Assembly (NCBI RefSeq): GCF_000710615.1
Contig: NZ_JDTH01000001.1
Span: 310,001-374,000, forward strand
Reading direction: 5' to 3'
Source of the DNA: Haladaptatus cibarius D43
GTDB taxonomy: Archaea; Halobacteriota; Halobacteria; Halobacteriales; Haladaptataceae
Length of the DNA stretch: 64,000 nucleotides
The notes beneath the pieces were generated by a model, which ran no database searches, was not told the origin of the DNA, and worked only from the letters and a program-made list of their open reading frames with translations. Positions 25,709 to 34,723 of this stretch are shown here, one piece after another. The stretch's first letter is position 1; each line of letters begins with the position of its first letter. The position numbers and the translations under genes were made by a program.

Positions 25709-26132
25709 AGGACTTGGTAGGTGGTTCTCTCGGAAAGACCATTCGGCGACGAAAAAGAGAAGTAAACTATTTTCAGATACTCAAATTGGTTTTTAAGGTG
25801 GTGCTAGGTACTCACGACAACGAATACCGCCTCCGCACCGCAACGACGGCATTACAATTCCATACTCTCGACGTTGATTCAGTGTCGTTGGCAAGTCGCG
25901 GCTCCAACGAGACCGCAACCGCAGGCCACACCCTCCCCAACCGACTCCCTCACTCGCTACCGCTCGTTCGGTCGTCCACCGTCAGAGCAAACGCTGACGT
26001 GTCGTTCGGTCGCGCCGGAAGAGACACGCTCTTCCGTACTCTCGTTCGCTCCTCCGTCACAATCGACACCGGTATGAACTGCGTACCAACCGAAACAAAA
26101 AACGAAACCAGCAAATCGCCCAGCTATTCGTT
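25709..26132. other. Gene-free gap containing a dispersed repeat
   Basis: No gene is supported in these 424 bp. The open frame at 25714-26175 has low-complexity composition and runs through repeat sequence into the end of the LTD gene. The first 170 bp are relatively AT-rich, the rest is repeat (25900-26060). Confidence 0.6.
25900..26060. repeat. Dispersed GC-rich palindromic repeat, copy 1
   Basis: About 160 bp matching, in reverse complement, the right half of the element at 54781-55259. Shared blocks are CTCCAAnnAGACCGC near the start, CAACCGACTCCCTCACTCGC and CGCTCGTTC in the middle, a GGAAGAG/CTCTTCC palindrome, and CTCTCGTTCGCTCCTCCGTC at the end. There is no coding sequence. It could be a non-autonomous mobile element or a haloarchaeal intergenic repeat. 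Confidence 0.65.
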
Positions 26133-28568
26133 TCAGTACGATTCGCTGAGATACTGCGAGTCGCTGTCGTCGTAGACGAACACGGTGTCGCCGCCGTTGT
26201 TCCAGACTGCGTTGCCGGTGCGACCCCAGTAGAGGTCGGTCTGGGTGTCCGTTCCGGTTCCGGTGTGGAGCGTCACCTGCTCGCCTGCACCGAGGGTGAA
26301 ACCGCTCGGGAAGGTGTACGTCTTCTCGACTTCGTCCTGTACGTACCACCCCGTCAAGTCGAGGTCGCCGCTGCCGGTGTTCTCGAAGACGACGTACTCG
26401 TCGTTGAGGTTGCTTCCGTCGTGGCCCGCCGCGTCCTCGTGAATTTCGGCAACGATGAGTTCGCCACTGCCGCCGTCGCCGTCGTCGCCACCGTCGCCCC
26501 CACCGAGGGAACCGTCGTAAGCTTCGAAGAGCGGGAACGAGGTGTCGAAGACCGTGGTCGTCGGAATCGCAGAATCGCTGTTGACGTTGTTCGAACTGTC
26601 CGTCACTTGGTCGCCGTTGAGTCGCAGGTCGGAACCGAGTCCGGACGCGAGGTCGTTCAGGTTCGTGCGGGCACCGGATGGGGCCGTGCCAGCACCGACG
26701 AGGACGACCGCGCCGCCGTCCGCCGCGAACGAGCAGAGGGCATCGATTTCGGCCTGCGTGAACGAATCGGTTGGCGTCGTCACGACGACTGCTCGCCAGC
26801 GCGAGAGGTCGAACGTGTCGAGGCTGTTCGACTGCTCGAAGGAGATGCCGACGCCTTCGAGGAATCGCTGGTAGTAGGCGGCGTCGTCGTTCGACAGGGC
26901 GTAGCCCGCGGCGAACTGCCCGTGGCCACCGTCGATGAGCACGTCGCCAGTCGCGTCGGTGAGGTAGTCGATGAGGTTCGTCAGGAAGACGAAGTTCTCG
27001 TAGCCGGCGGTATCGACCGCGAAGCCTTCGCCGCTCTCGTAGGTCTCGTCGATGAGCGGGCTTCCGAGCATGGCGACGTTCGCGGACTCGTCAACCGCCG
27101 CGAGCGGGATGTCGCCGTTGTAGGAGTAGCCGCCGTTCTGGGTTGCCGTGCTTTCGGCGTACACCGGAACGCGGGAGTCCGCGACTGCGCCCGTCGAAGT
27201 CACGACGCTTGCCGTCGTCGGGAAGAACAGGTCGTCAACCGCGCGGTTGCGGATTTCGGTCGTGTTCTCGGGGTCGCTCTCGCCCCAGACGTTGGTGCCG
27301 TTCGAGCGTGCGGTGTCCTCCGCGCTCCAGAAACTGTCGTGGTAGCCGAATCCGGAGCCATAGACGCGGGCAAAGCCGTCGCGGACTGCGTTGCGGTTGT
27401 AGAAGTCGTCGCGGGTGCCACTGCCGTCCGCGTCGTAGTGAATGTAGCCGAGGACGCGCCCGAAGGCGTCACGGACTGGCTCTTCCGAATCGAAGGACAA
27501 CTCGACCGTCTTGCCACTGAGTTCGCCCTGTGCGTAGGTCGTCGCGTTCTCGCCCCACGTTCCGAGGTAGTCGAGCGACTCGATTCCTTCCCACTCCTGT
27601 ACGCGCTCGGCGGAACTGCTCGCGGGTTTCTCGGGCGTATCGATACCGAGGATGCGGATGCTTTCGGTCGAACCGTCCGAGAACTCCACCGTGGCGGTGT
27701 CGCCGTCGGTGACCTCGGTAACATCGACGGTGTACGTTTTGTCCTTCTCAAGACCGAGTCCGGTTCGGTCGGCGAAGTAGTCGAACGACGTGTTGAACTC
27801 GTCGGTGAGCGGTGCGAAATCCGCGCCGCCGTTGTTCGTCGTGTCGAGGACTTCGTCGTCGTTGAACCGGAACGAAAGGCCGAGATAGCTCGCAATGTCG
27901 TTCATCTTGGCCGTCTCGTCGTAGTCGCTGTAGTCGGACTGGCCGTGGAGGAAGACGGTTCCACCGGAGGCGACGAAACTGCTGAGGTCGCTTAGTTCGC
28001 TGTTGGTGAACGACTGCGTCGGCGACGTGATGACGACTGCATCGGCGGAACCAAGGTTCCCCGTGAGATTGCTCGTTCCGGTAACCGTGTAGCCGTTCTC
28101 TTCCGCGTAGCTCTCGAAGTTCGAGAACTTCCCGAGGGAGTAGTACTGGCCGTGGCCATTGTCCCAGAGGACGGTGCCGGAACCGCCGAGTTCGTCGTCC
28201 CACGTGTTCAGGACGAACTCCTCGTTGCCATTCTGCCAGTTGGTACTGTCCTCAACAAGGGGCGAACCGAAGGCGACGACGTTCGACTCGGACGTGACGA
28301 CCGGAATCGGCGTCCCGCTACTGTAGATGGTAGCGTCGCCGTTTCCGTCGCCGTCGTTGTTGGTAGCGGTGTCTTCCGCCCAGACGGCGATGACTGAACT
28401 GTCGGTCAGTTCGCCGCCGCTGGTGTTGAGAAAGCTCGACGAAGAGTGGAATTCGAGTGGCGAAATCTGGCCTGAGGCGGCCCGAACCTCGGAGCTGAGA
28501 TGAGCCGTGATTGGTGCTGATGCTGTGGCCGTTGCGAGTGCGGACAGGAATGTTCGTCGTCGCATCAC
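26133..28568 (-). CDS. Tat-exported thermonuclease with two GATase-like domains and a lamin-tail domain
   Basis: An 811-residue secreted protein. Signal MMRRRTFLSALATATASAP, cleavage near residue 31. Residues about 85-250 and 485-665 are two copies of a GldG/IFT52-like (DUF4350-type) domain, each with a DNGHGQ/DGGHGQ and a VVITSPTQSFT/VVVTTPTDSFT segment. Between them (275-435) is a staphylococcal-nuclease domain with the full active site (R305, D310, E313 in IRILGIDTPE and R371 in FGRVLGY). A Gly/Asp linker leads to a lamin-tail domain (702-808). A TATA-like box lies about 25 bp upstream. Likely role: extracellular DNA degradation or uptake. Confidence 0.9.
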   Translation of the reverse strand: MMRRRTFLSALATATASAPITAHLSSEVRAASGQISPLEFHSSSSFLNTSGGELTDSSVIAVWAEDTATNNDGDGNGDATIYSSGTPIPVVTSESNVVAFGSPLVEDSTNWQNGNEEFVLNTWDDELGGSGTVLWDNGHGQYYSLGKFSNFESYAEENGYTVTGTSNLTGNLGSADAVVITSPTQSFTNSELSDLSSFVASGGTVFLHGQSDYSDYDETAKMNDIASYLGLSFRFNDDEVLDTTNNGGADFAPLTDEFNTSFDYFADRTGLGLEKDKTYTVDVTEVTDGDTATVEFSDGSTESIRILGIDTPEKPASSSAERVQEWEGIESLDYLGTWGENATTYAQGELSGKTVELSFDSEEPVRDAFGRVLGYIHYDADGSGTRDDFYNRNAVRDGFARVYGSGFGYHDSFWSAEDTARSNGTNVWGESDPENTTEIRNRAVDDLFFPTTASVVTSTGAVADSRVPVYAESTATQNGGYSYNGDIPLAAVDESANVAMLGSPLIDETYESGEGFAVDTAGYENFVFLTNLIDYLTDATGDVLIDGGHGQFAAGYALSNDDAAYYQRFLEGVGISFEQSNSLDTFDLSRWRAVVVTTPTDSFTQAEIDALCSFAADGGAVVLVGAGTAPSGARTNLNDLASGLGSDLRLNGDQVTDSSNNVNSDSAIPTTTVFDTSFPLFEAYDGSLGGGDGGDDGDGGSGELIVAEIHEDAAGHDGSNLNDEYVVFENTGSGDLDLTGWYVQDEVEKTYTFPSGFTLGAGEQVTLHTGTGTDTQTDLYWGRTGNAVWNNGGDTVFVYDDSDSQYLSESY

Positions 28569-28685
28569 CAGAACACGGATTCCGCCGACACATAAATTAT
28601 TACATTTTCTTGTAGCATTTTAACCATCAGCATACATATTACTATACACCACTGTGTATAAAATTTCAAAATAAGAGACAAATAA

Positions 28686-29018
28686 TCATATAGAATCGGA
28701 CTGGTCGTGTTCGCTTGCAATTCGCCGTGCTTCCGTTGCGTACCGATCGCGCGTTTCGTCGTCCGCAACCGTTCCTAACTGGTCGGGCGAAACGTCGAGT
28801 CCGGCGAAGGTCTGCCGGGCAGAGCCAGTGAAACTTGGAAGCGCGCGCTCTTTTCTGAAATAGCGTTCTCCGTCGAGCGTCGCATACACGAGGATGATGA
28901 GATTCTGTTCGTCGTCCGAGTACGTTCGCTCGACTAGCCAAACGCGCACGTCGTCTTTTTCGTCTGCGTCGTCGCTTGCGTCTACTTCGTCGCGGTCGTC
29001 GTCGGTTCTTTCGCCCAT
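28686..29018 (-). CDS. Haloarchaeal protein, paralogue of the gene at 59505
   Basis: A 110-residue acidic protein. After a disordered acidic N-terminus, residues about 22-110 (DVRVWLVERTYSDD, LVYATLDGERYFRKE, RYATEARRIASEHDQSDSI) resemble the 84-residue protein encoded at 59505-59759. ATG 29018 is preferred over 29057. Family not recognised; no catalytic motif. It is divergent from the YkgJ gene. Confidence 0.7.
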   Translation of the reverse strand: MGERTDDDRDEVDASDDADEKDDVRVWLVERTYSDDEQNLIILVYATLDGERYFRKERALPSFTGSARQTFAGLDVSPDQLGTVADDETRDRYATEARRIASEHDQSDSI

Positions 29019-29090
29019 AGTACTCCTTGGCGCGGACGAACCGTAATTTTGCCCCACGATTTATGCTTACAAACATCGTGAAGAGTTGGT

Positions 29091-29957
29091 ATGGAAGTGA
29101 ACTGCGAAGGCTGTGCCGGATGCTGTATCGACTGGCGCGCCATCGCACCCGCCGCCTCCGACCACGAGCGCCGCGGGCCGCGGAAACCGCTCGACGGGAG
29201 TTACAATCTCGTTCCACTCACGCGCGAAGACGTGACTTCCTTCCTCGACGCGGGACTCGCAGATGCTCTGACGCCGCGACTGTGGGCGGACGAGTCGGGC
29301 AAGAAAGCACAATCGAGCGTCGAAATCGACGGCGTCGAACTCGCCGCAATCGACGGCAAACCCGTCTTTTTCGTGGGAATTCGCAAACCGCCGAAACCGG
29401 TCGCCCCGTTCGAAACCGAACCCATGTGGCTTCCGACGTGCGCCTTTCTCGACCCGAAAACGCTCCAATGTCGGATTCACGACGAGGACGTGTATCCGCA
29501 AGAGTGTGGAGAGTATCCCGGCCATAACCTGAAACTCGGTCAACAGACTGAATGCGAGCGAGTTGAGAACGCGTTCGGCGGCGAGCGACTGCTGGACGAG
29601 GAACCGCCGGGGGGGCTTTCCGGACTCCTGCTCGGGCCGCAGGCAATCGGTCAGAAACTCTTCGTCTATCCCGACCCAGCGACGTTGGAGGGTGTCATCT
29701 CTCGTCTGGTCGCGGGCGAACTGACCGACGACGACGGCGCTCGATTCGTCGCCGCCGCCGTCGCGGGACGCCCCGGAACGACCGAAACGAACCGCGAAAC
29801 GTACGAAACCGTGTTGGACGAGGGTAGCGATGCGGATTCGTGGGTTGGACGTTCGATTACCGACTGGGAAGCGATGGCGGAAAACGAGGAACCAGACCCG
29901 TCGATAGCCACGCGAGTCGAGGATGAACGCGGCGCACCGCCCACTCCCGGTTGGTGA
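29091..29957 (+). CDS. YkgJ family cysteine-cluster protein
   Basis: A 288-residue protein with the YkgJ pattern: CEGCAGCCIDW at the N-terminus, CAFLDPKTLQCRIHDEDVYPQECGEYPG in the middle and a later QQTECERVEN. The eight or so cysteines probably bind an Fe-S cluster or zinc. Its function is not established. The C-terminal 120 residues are an alpha-helical haloarchaeal extension. It ends convergently with the DUF5786 gene, 21 bp apart. Confidence 0.85.
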   Translation: MEVNCEGCAGCCIDWRAIAPAASDHERRGPRKPLDGSYNLVPLTREDVTSFLDAGLADALTPRLWADESGKKAQSSVEIDGVELAAIDGKPVFFVGIRKPPKPVAPFETEPMWLPTCAFLDPKTLQCRIHDEDVYPQECGEYPGHNLKLGQQTECERVENAFGGERLLDEEPPGGLSGLLLGPQAIGQKLFVYPDPATLEGVISRLVAGELTDDDGARFVAAAVAGRPGTTETNRETYETVLDEGSDADSWVGRSITDWEAMAENEEPDPSIATRVEDERGAPPTPGW

Positions 29958-29978
29958 ATATTGCCGAAAAGGGCCACA

Positions 29979-30152
29979 CTACTGCGATTTTATCTTCTCG
30001 AACTGCTTCAGCAAATCCTCCGCCGAGTCGCCGGAGTCGTACTCAACAGTGCCGTGATAGTCGGAGCGTACGTCGTCGAAATCCGTGTCCACGGTACTGT
30101 TTTTACGTTCACGGCGCTCGTGTTCTTCTTCGTCATAGGCACCCATTGACAT
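29979..30152 (-). CDS. DUF5786 family protein
   Basis: A 57-residue haloarchaea-specific protein, MSMGAYDEEEHERRERKNST then DYHGTVEYDSGDSAEDLLKQFEKIK. The MGAYDEEEHERRE start and EYDSGDSAEDLL motif are diagnostic. The start at 30152 fits a TATA-like TTAATAA about 35-40 bp upstream; 30146 is the alternative. It is short and highly charged; the role is unknown. Confidence 0.85.
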   Translation of the reverse strand: MSMGAYDEEEHERRERKNSTVDTDFDDVRSDYHGTVEYDSGDSAEDLLKQFEKIKSQ

Positions 30153-30364
30153 GACAACCACACTCATGATAAGCGTTAGCTCGTTATTAATGTAACGGAT
30201 AATCACATCGTTTACCCAAGCTGGAAAATCGTCAGACGGAGAGGAGACGGCAAAATGTACCGTTGAGGCGCGTGGCATCGATTGTGGTGCGTCGTGTAGC
30301 AGAAGGGCGGTAAGGCGTATCGAGGTGCACAACACGTAAGCACTCCCGGTTACTATGATTTCGC

Positions 30365-31399
30365 GTGGCAAGCCCGCTCCGCTTTCGCCGCTCTCAGGAG
30401 CGGTGGGACGACGACCGCATCAACGAGGAGTTGTATTCTCACCTCGATTCGAATCTCGGCGCACGCTCGCTGACGCCGCATTACTCTACACCGAACGGCT
30501 TCGAGGCCCGTCGATTCGAGATGGACAACGGCGATATGGCATTATTCGTGTGGAACGACGACACCGCGTACTGGCTTGGCAACACGGAAACGCCGCCAGC
30601 ACTCTGGCGCACGTCGAAATACACCTTCGACGAGATTCCGTATCGAATCGCCCGCTGGGGACAGCGCGAACTGCTCGCAGACCTCGCCGTCGAATCGCCG
30701 TGGTTGGCGAAATACGACTACATCTCGTGGTTTTTCCTCCCCGTGTTCTTTTCCAAAGACGGACGTGAAACGTCACGGGCCTTCTTCCGCAAGTACGCCG
30801 CCGGATTTCCGGATGCGACGCGGGACGAGGCGCTCTCGTTTTACGAACGATTTCTCCAAACTGGTGCCTTGGACGACTACCGATACACGATGGCGTCGAA
30901 ACTCGGCACCAGCCAGTACTTCGATAAAAACCGGATGAGTTCTACGATGAGCGAGTTCACCGTCGCAAAACTGCTGACCGACGCGGGCTACGATGTCGTC
31001 CCCGAAATCGAGGTGACGACGGGCCACTCCCTCGACTTCCGCGCCGAACCGAAACACGACAAAACCGGTCACGAACACGGACAGTCGCCGCTCGTGGAAG
31101 TCACGCGGCCACAGCCACCAACCCAGCGGGCGGCGAGTACGCCGGTCGCGGCCCTCCGGGAGACGGCGGAGACGAAATCCAACGGCCAGTTGAACGAACA
31201 CGGCGGCGGCGCGGTGCTGTTCGTGGACTGCTCCGGCTTTCGGGACGACGAGTGGTCTGCCGTCATCGGCGAACAACCCGACGTTCGGCATCGCCCTGCC
31301 GTCGTTTTCCGCGCCCGGCCGGACGGCCACGTCGAAGGCTATCGGAAGGGGTCACCGCCGTTGCATCTCGACGGGGCGGTTCAGTGGCAAACGGGGTAA
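30365..31399 (+). CDS. DUF5784 family protein
   Basis: A 344-residue haloarchaeal protein starting at the GTG 30365 (MASPLRFRRSQERWDDDRINEELYSHL). Landmarks include DMALFVWNDDTAYWLGNTETP, KYDYISWFFLPVFFSKDGRE and a late EVTTGHSLDFRAE ... PLVEVTRPQPP segment. The latter resembles the core of a restriction-like nuclease (D..E/V-x-E), but this is only a pattern. No known function. Confidence 0.82.
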   Translation: MASPLRFRRSQERWDDDRINEELYSHLDSNLGARSLTPHYSTPNGFEARRFEMDNGDMALFVWNDDTAYWLGNTETPPALWRTSKYTFDEIPYRIARWGQRELLADLAVESPWLAKYDYISWFFLPVFFSKDGRETSRAFFRKYAAGFPDATRDEALSFYERFLQTGALDDYRYTMASKLGTSQYFDKNRMSSTMSEFTVAKLLTDAGYDVVPEIEVTTGHSLDFRAEPKHDKTGHEHGQSPLVEVTRPQPPTQRAASTPVAALRETAETKSNGQLNEHGGGAVLFVDCSGFRDDEWSAVIGEQPDVRHRPAVVFRARPDGHVEGYRKGSPPLHLDGAVQWQTG

Positions 31400-31417
31400 G
31401 GTGGACGAACGGAGCGA

Positions 31418-31615
31418 CTACTGAATTCCACTCAGGATACCGAGAGCGAGGAGTATTCCCGAAAGGACGCTTCCAACTGTGACGGCAAGAATGCGAATGT
31501 GCGGATTCGGCCAGCTTCGATGAAGGACGAGGCGTGTCAGTAACCGATGGCTCAGCAAAGTCATCAGTAGTAGCAGTCCACCAGTGAGAGCGAGGTCTGT
31601 CCCGCCGGAAACCAT
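31418..31615 (-). CDS. Small two-span membrane protein
   Basis: A 65-residue protein with membrane spans at about 8-25 (LALTGGLLLLMTLLSHRLL) and 43-63 (ILAVTVGSVLSGILLALGI), separated by a basic loop. A TATA-like ATTATAG lies 25-30 bp upstream of the ATG at 31615. Family unknown. Confidence 0.55.
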   Translation of the reverse strand: MVSGGTDLALTGGLLLLMTLLSHRLLTRLVLHRSWPNPHIRILAVTVGSVLSGILLALGILSGIQ

Positions 31616-31728
31616 TTGCTGTAGCTATCGGTTACCGAACTATAATTTTTCGTATTTCTTTCAGTATCTGTGTCTCCTCGTCGGTGAGCGACATCTCGAA
31701 AATAGCATGCCGTGTTGCGGTGATGTCG

Positions 31729-32013
31729 TCAGAACGAAATCTGTTCTGGCCCGTTCGTCCCCATCGTCGTCGGGTCGCGGTCGCTGTAATGTCTGCGCCC
31801 GATTGCTTTGCTGCTGACGGCACCGTACATCGCGTCGCGGGCTTGGTGCGAGGAGTCATACGTCTCGTCTCCGGCGCGGCGCAGCACTTCTTCGAGCGTT
31901 TCGGTGCCGTTCGGGAGGTCGATAACGTAGTCACCGTGGGCGGCGATGAGTTGCTCCGCACTGGCCGGATACTGGTACGAATCGAGCAACTGGTTTGCCT
32001 GTTTTAGCGTCAT
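31729..32013 (-). CDS. DUF5789 family-like protein
   Basis: A 94-residue acidic protein. The pattern YPASAEQLIAAHGDYVIDLPNGTETLEEVL, then DAMYGAVSSKAIGRRHYSDRDPTTMG and a final EQISF, fits the small haloarchaeal family DUF5789. ATG 32013 (MTLKQANQLLDS) is the natural start. Function unknown; it lies divergent from the PHP gene. Confidence 0.75.
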   Translation of the reverse strand: MTLKQANQLLDSYQYPASAEQLIAAHGDYVIDLPNGTETLEEVLRRAGDETYDSSHQARDAMYGAVSSKAIGRRHYSDRDPTTMGTNGPEQISF

Positions 32014-32152
32014 CGTGGAGCATCCTACACCAAAGTTCATTATAAAGGTTGTTGCCATACAATCATTATGATTATAAGGTGTTTAATCGGTATTATGGTC
32101 TATCGACTGTGAACATCGAAACCTCCTTGCTCCGTCGTTACCGAACGAACAC

Positions 32153-32941
32153 ATGAGTGTTTTCGCGGATCTCCACGTTCACACGACCAACTCGGACGGG
32201 TCGATGGAACTCCCGGAGGTTCCCGCAGTCGCGCGATCTGCCGACGTGTCCGTCGTCGCAATCACCGACCACGACCGACTCCACCCCGACCTGCCGACGC
32301 CCGTGACCGTCATCGAAGGCGTGACCATCGTACACGGTATCGAACTGCGGGCCGAAGCGCCCGACGGCCAGCACGTCGATTTGCTCGGCTACGGCGTCTA
32401 TCCGACGCCGGAACTCGTCGCCGAACTGGAGCGTCTGCAAGCGGACAGGATGGAACGCGGACAGGCCATCATCGACTGCGTCGAAGACCACCTCGGAATC
32501 GACCTCGATTTGGAATCGCGCGAGGGGTTGGGTCGGCCGCACATCGCACGGGCAATCGACGCCAGTTCCGGCACGGAACACGATTTCAACAGCGCCTTTG
32601 CCGAAGTTATCGGCACGGATGAACCGTGCTATGTCGCCCGCGACGTCCCGAGTTTCGAGGACGCCGTCTCCCTGCTCTCCGAATCGAGTGGCTTGGTCGG
32701 TCTGGCACATCCATTCCGGTACGCAGACCCCACGTCCGCGCTCGCGTTGACGAGCGAACTCGATGCTGTGGAGCGATACTATCCCTACGGGCGCAAGGTA
32801 GACCCCAGACCAATCGAGCGCGCAATCGCCGACAACAACCTCGTTCCAACCGGCGGGAGCGATGTTCACGAAGACGTGCTCGGGGAGGCGGGATTGTCGA
32901 AGGAGGAGTATCGACATTTCCGCAGTGCAGTGACGCTCTGA
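32153..32941 (+). CDS. PHP-domain metal-dependent phosphoesterase
   Basis: A 262-residue PHP protein with all family metal-binding motifs: DLHVHTTNSDGS, AITDHDR, GLAHPFRY and GGSDVHED. Such enzymes hydrolyse phosphoesters, for example nucleoside bisphosphates or trinucleotide-like substrates. The helical insert between motifs II and III (residues about 75-165) is typical of the YciV/RnaAM-like branch. A zinc-finger gene follows after 38 bp. Confidence 0.9.
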   Translation: MSVFADLHVHTTNSDGSMELPEVPAVARSADVSVVAITDHDRLHPDLPTPVTVIEGVTIVHGIELRAEAPDGQHVDLLGYGVYPTPELVAELERLQADRMERGQAIIDCVEDHLGIDLDLESREGLGRPHIARAIDASSGTEHDFNSAFAEVIGTDEPCYVARDVPSFEDAVSLLSESSGLVGLAHPFRYADPTSALALTSELDAVERYYPYGRKVDPRPIERAIADNNLVPTGGSDVHEDVLGEAGLSKEEYRHFRSAVTL

Positions 32942-32979
32942 ACGCAGGATTCAATTCGGTTGCGAACGTAGCTGTTCGC

Positions 32980-33144
32980 ATGCAGTGTCATTACTGCGAC
33001 CGGACGGCGACGTTCGCACCGGAAATGGGCGGCGTGCAGGTCGGCCTCTGCGATACTCACTTCCGCGAGCGATTCGAGAGCTTCGCAGAGTCCGACGCAC
33101 TGGAGTCTCTACAACGGGACTTGGATGCCGAGAAGTCGGAATAA
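32980..33144 (+). CDS. Small zinc-binding protein (DUF6757-like)
   Basis: A 54-residue protein, too short for usual ORF cut-offs. MQCHYCDRTATFAPEMGG then VQVGLCDTHFRERFESFAES gives a C-x2-C ... C-x2-H zinc site, followed by an acidic helix. The pattern fits the small haloarchaeal DUF6757 family. It is close downstream of the PHP gene and may share its transcript. Confidence 0.75.
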   Translation: MQCHYCDRTATFAPEMGGVQVGLCDTHFRERFESFAESDALESLQRDLDAEKSE

Positions 33145-33165
33145 CCGCCGGAAAATCGAACGAGT

Positions 33166-33552
33166 TCAGTTTTCGAGTCGTGCGGTGAACAGCACGTCTT
33201 CGTAGCGATATGCGGGCGCATCGTCGAATCCGTCGAGCGCACGAGCAATCGAATCGGAATCGGAGCGAACGCGAACCGTTTCGACGCCCTCGCGGAAGAG
33301 ATAGGAAAGACCGGTTCGGAGGATTGCAGACAGATCGTTTTCGTGGAGCGTGCAGGAATCGCGGGTGAACGACTCCTCTGTGAGGACGAGCGATGCGCCA
33401 CCGCCGGAAACTGTGTACACTGTGAGAACGTCTCCGTCGTGCTCGGTTCCGAGGACACCTTCGGGCTCGAAAGGAATCGAGTCTTCGTCATCGAGTTGCA
33501 GGTCGAGTACGTCGTCCGATTCCCGCTTCGTCGCCGGACTCACGTTTTCCAC
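33166..33552 (-). CDS. Hypothetical acidic haloarchaeal protein
   Basis: A 128-residue soluble acidic protein (MENVSPATKRESDDVLDLQL...). A predicted alpha/beta fold includes GDVLTVYTVSGGGASLVLTE and VETVRVRSDSDSIARALDGF. I do not recognise a family. It lies 22 bp from the convergent end of the zinc-finger gene, upstream of ferredoxin on the same strand orientation. Confidence 0.65.
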   Translation of the reverse strand: MENVSPATKRESDDVLDLQLDDEDSIPFEPEGVLGTEHDGDVLTVYTVSGGGASLVLTEESFTRDSCTLHENDLSAILRTGLSYLFREGVETVRVRSDSDSIARALDGFDDAPAYRYEDVLFTARLEN

Positions 33553-33656
33553 CTCGTGTAGAGTTGGAGGGCACTATGTGAGTGCATATCACAACATACG
33601 AGCGGAGATATAAATATCCACAGGATAGCTGAAAAAATGACTGTTGTTACCGGCTC

Positions 33657-34034
<378 letters not shown>

Positions 34035-34060
34035 TTAAAACCTTGCCATCTCCCATATTT

Positions 34061-34074
34061 TTAGGTTAGGCTAA
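34061..34074. promoter_or_regulatory. Iron-box-like (DtxR/IdeR/SirR type) site
   Basis: TTAGGTTAGGCTAA closely follows the left half of the DtxR-family consensus (TTAGGTTAGCCTAACC); the right half is only AAAAAACC. It sits between the divergent ferredoxin gene and the cupin pair, so either could be iron-regulated. DtxR-type metal regulators are known in haloarchaea; binding here is inference. Confidence 0.4.
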
Positions 34075-34188
34075 AAAACCGCAAAAGAGCGCCCGAAACT
34101 AGTCTTTTCGTTTTTCGACCGACAGAGGCTTTAAATACCATCACAATCCAGCAGGTGGTTTTATTTCGTGGCCTGCGGAGAGACGCGC

Positions 34189-34656
34189 ATGCAGAAAGTC
34201 ACCATCGAGGACGTGGATTCCCGAATGAGCGCGGCGGACGTTCGTCGAGGTCTCTCCGACGGCCTCGGGTCGACGGATTTGGCCATCAACTACTACGAAC
34301 TCGCCCCCGGCGACAGTTTTGCGTTCGGCTATCACGCCCACGTCAGACAAGAAGAAGTATTCTACATCCAATCGGGTTCGGTGACGTTCGAAACGGAAAC
34401 CGGCGACGTGGCGGTCGAAGACGGAGAAATCGTTCGGTTCGCTCCCGGCGAGTTCCAGTGCGGGGTGAACGAGGGCGACGAGCGTGTGGTGGCCTTGGCA
34501 CTCGGCGCACCACAGGATTCCGAACTGGACGAAATGCGACGTGATTGCAAGGAGTGTGGAGAGCAAACCCCGAACACGCTCGAAATGGCCGACAGAGGCG
34601 AGGAACTCGTGACCTACTGTCTCGACTGTGGAGCGGAAACCGGACGGTTCGATTAG
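34189..34656 (+). CDS. Cupin with C-terminal zinc ribbon, first of two tandem copies
   Basis: A 155-residue protein. Residues about 25-110 are a cupin beta barrel with the metal motif GYHAHVRQEEVFYIQSGSVTFE and a second half AVEDGEIVRFAPGEFQCGVN. The C-terminus has two CxxC pairs (CKECGEQ, CLDCGAET), a rubredoxin/zinc-ribbon knuckle. ATG 34189 matches the start of the paralogue and has GGAG 8 bp upstream; a GTG at 34168 would be leaderless from the TATA-like CTTTAAATAC. The substrate is unknown. The second copy lies 67 bp downstream. Confidence 0.85.
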   Translation: MQKVTIEDVDSRMSAADVRRGLSDGLGSTDLAINYYELAPGDSFAFGYHAHVRQEEVFYIQSGSVTFETETGDVAVEDGEIVRFAPGEFQCGVNEGDERVVALALGAPQDSELDEMRRDCKECGEQTPNTLEMADRGEELVTYCLDCGAETGRFD

Positions 34657-34723
34657 ATGATTGTTTACTCGAACCGATTTGGTTGACGGATGGATTTTTC
34701 CGCCTACCGAGGTATTAGGAGAT

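Noticed and set aside
25714-26175. 153-codon frame after the zinc-ribbon gene
   Set aside because: It runs through the dispersed repeat and into the 3' end of the nuclease gene, and has no recognisable domain or promoter.
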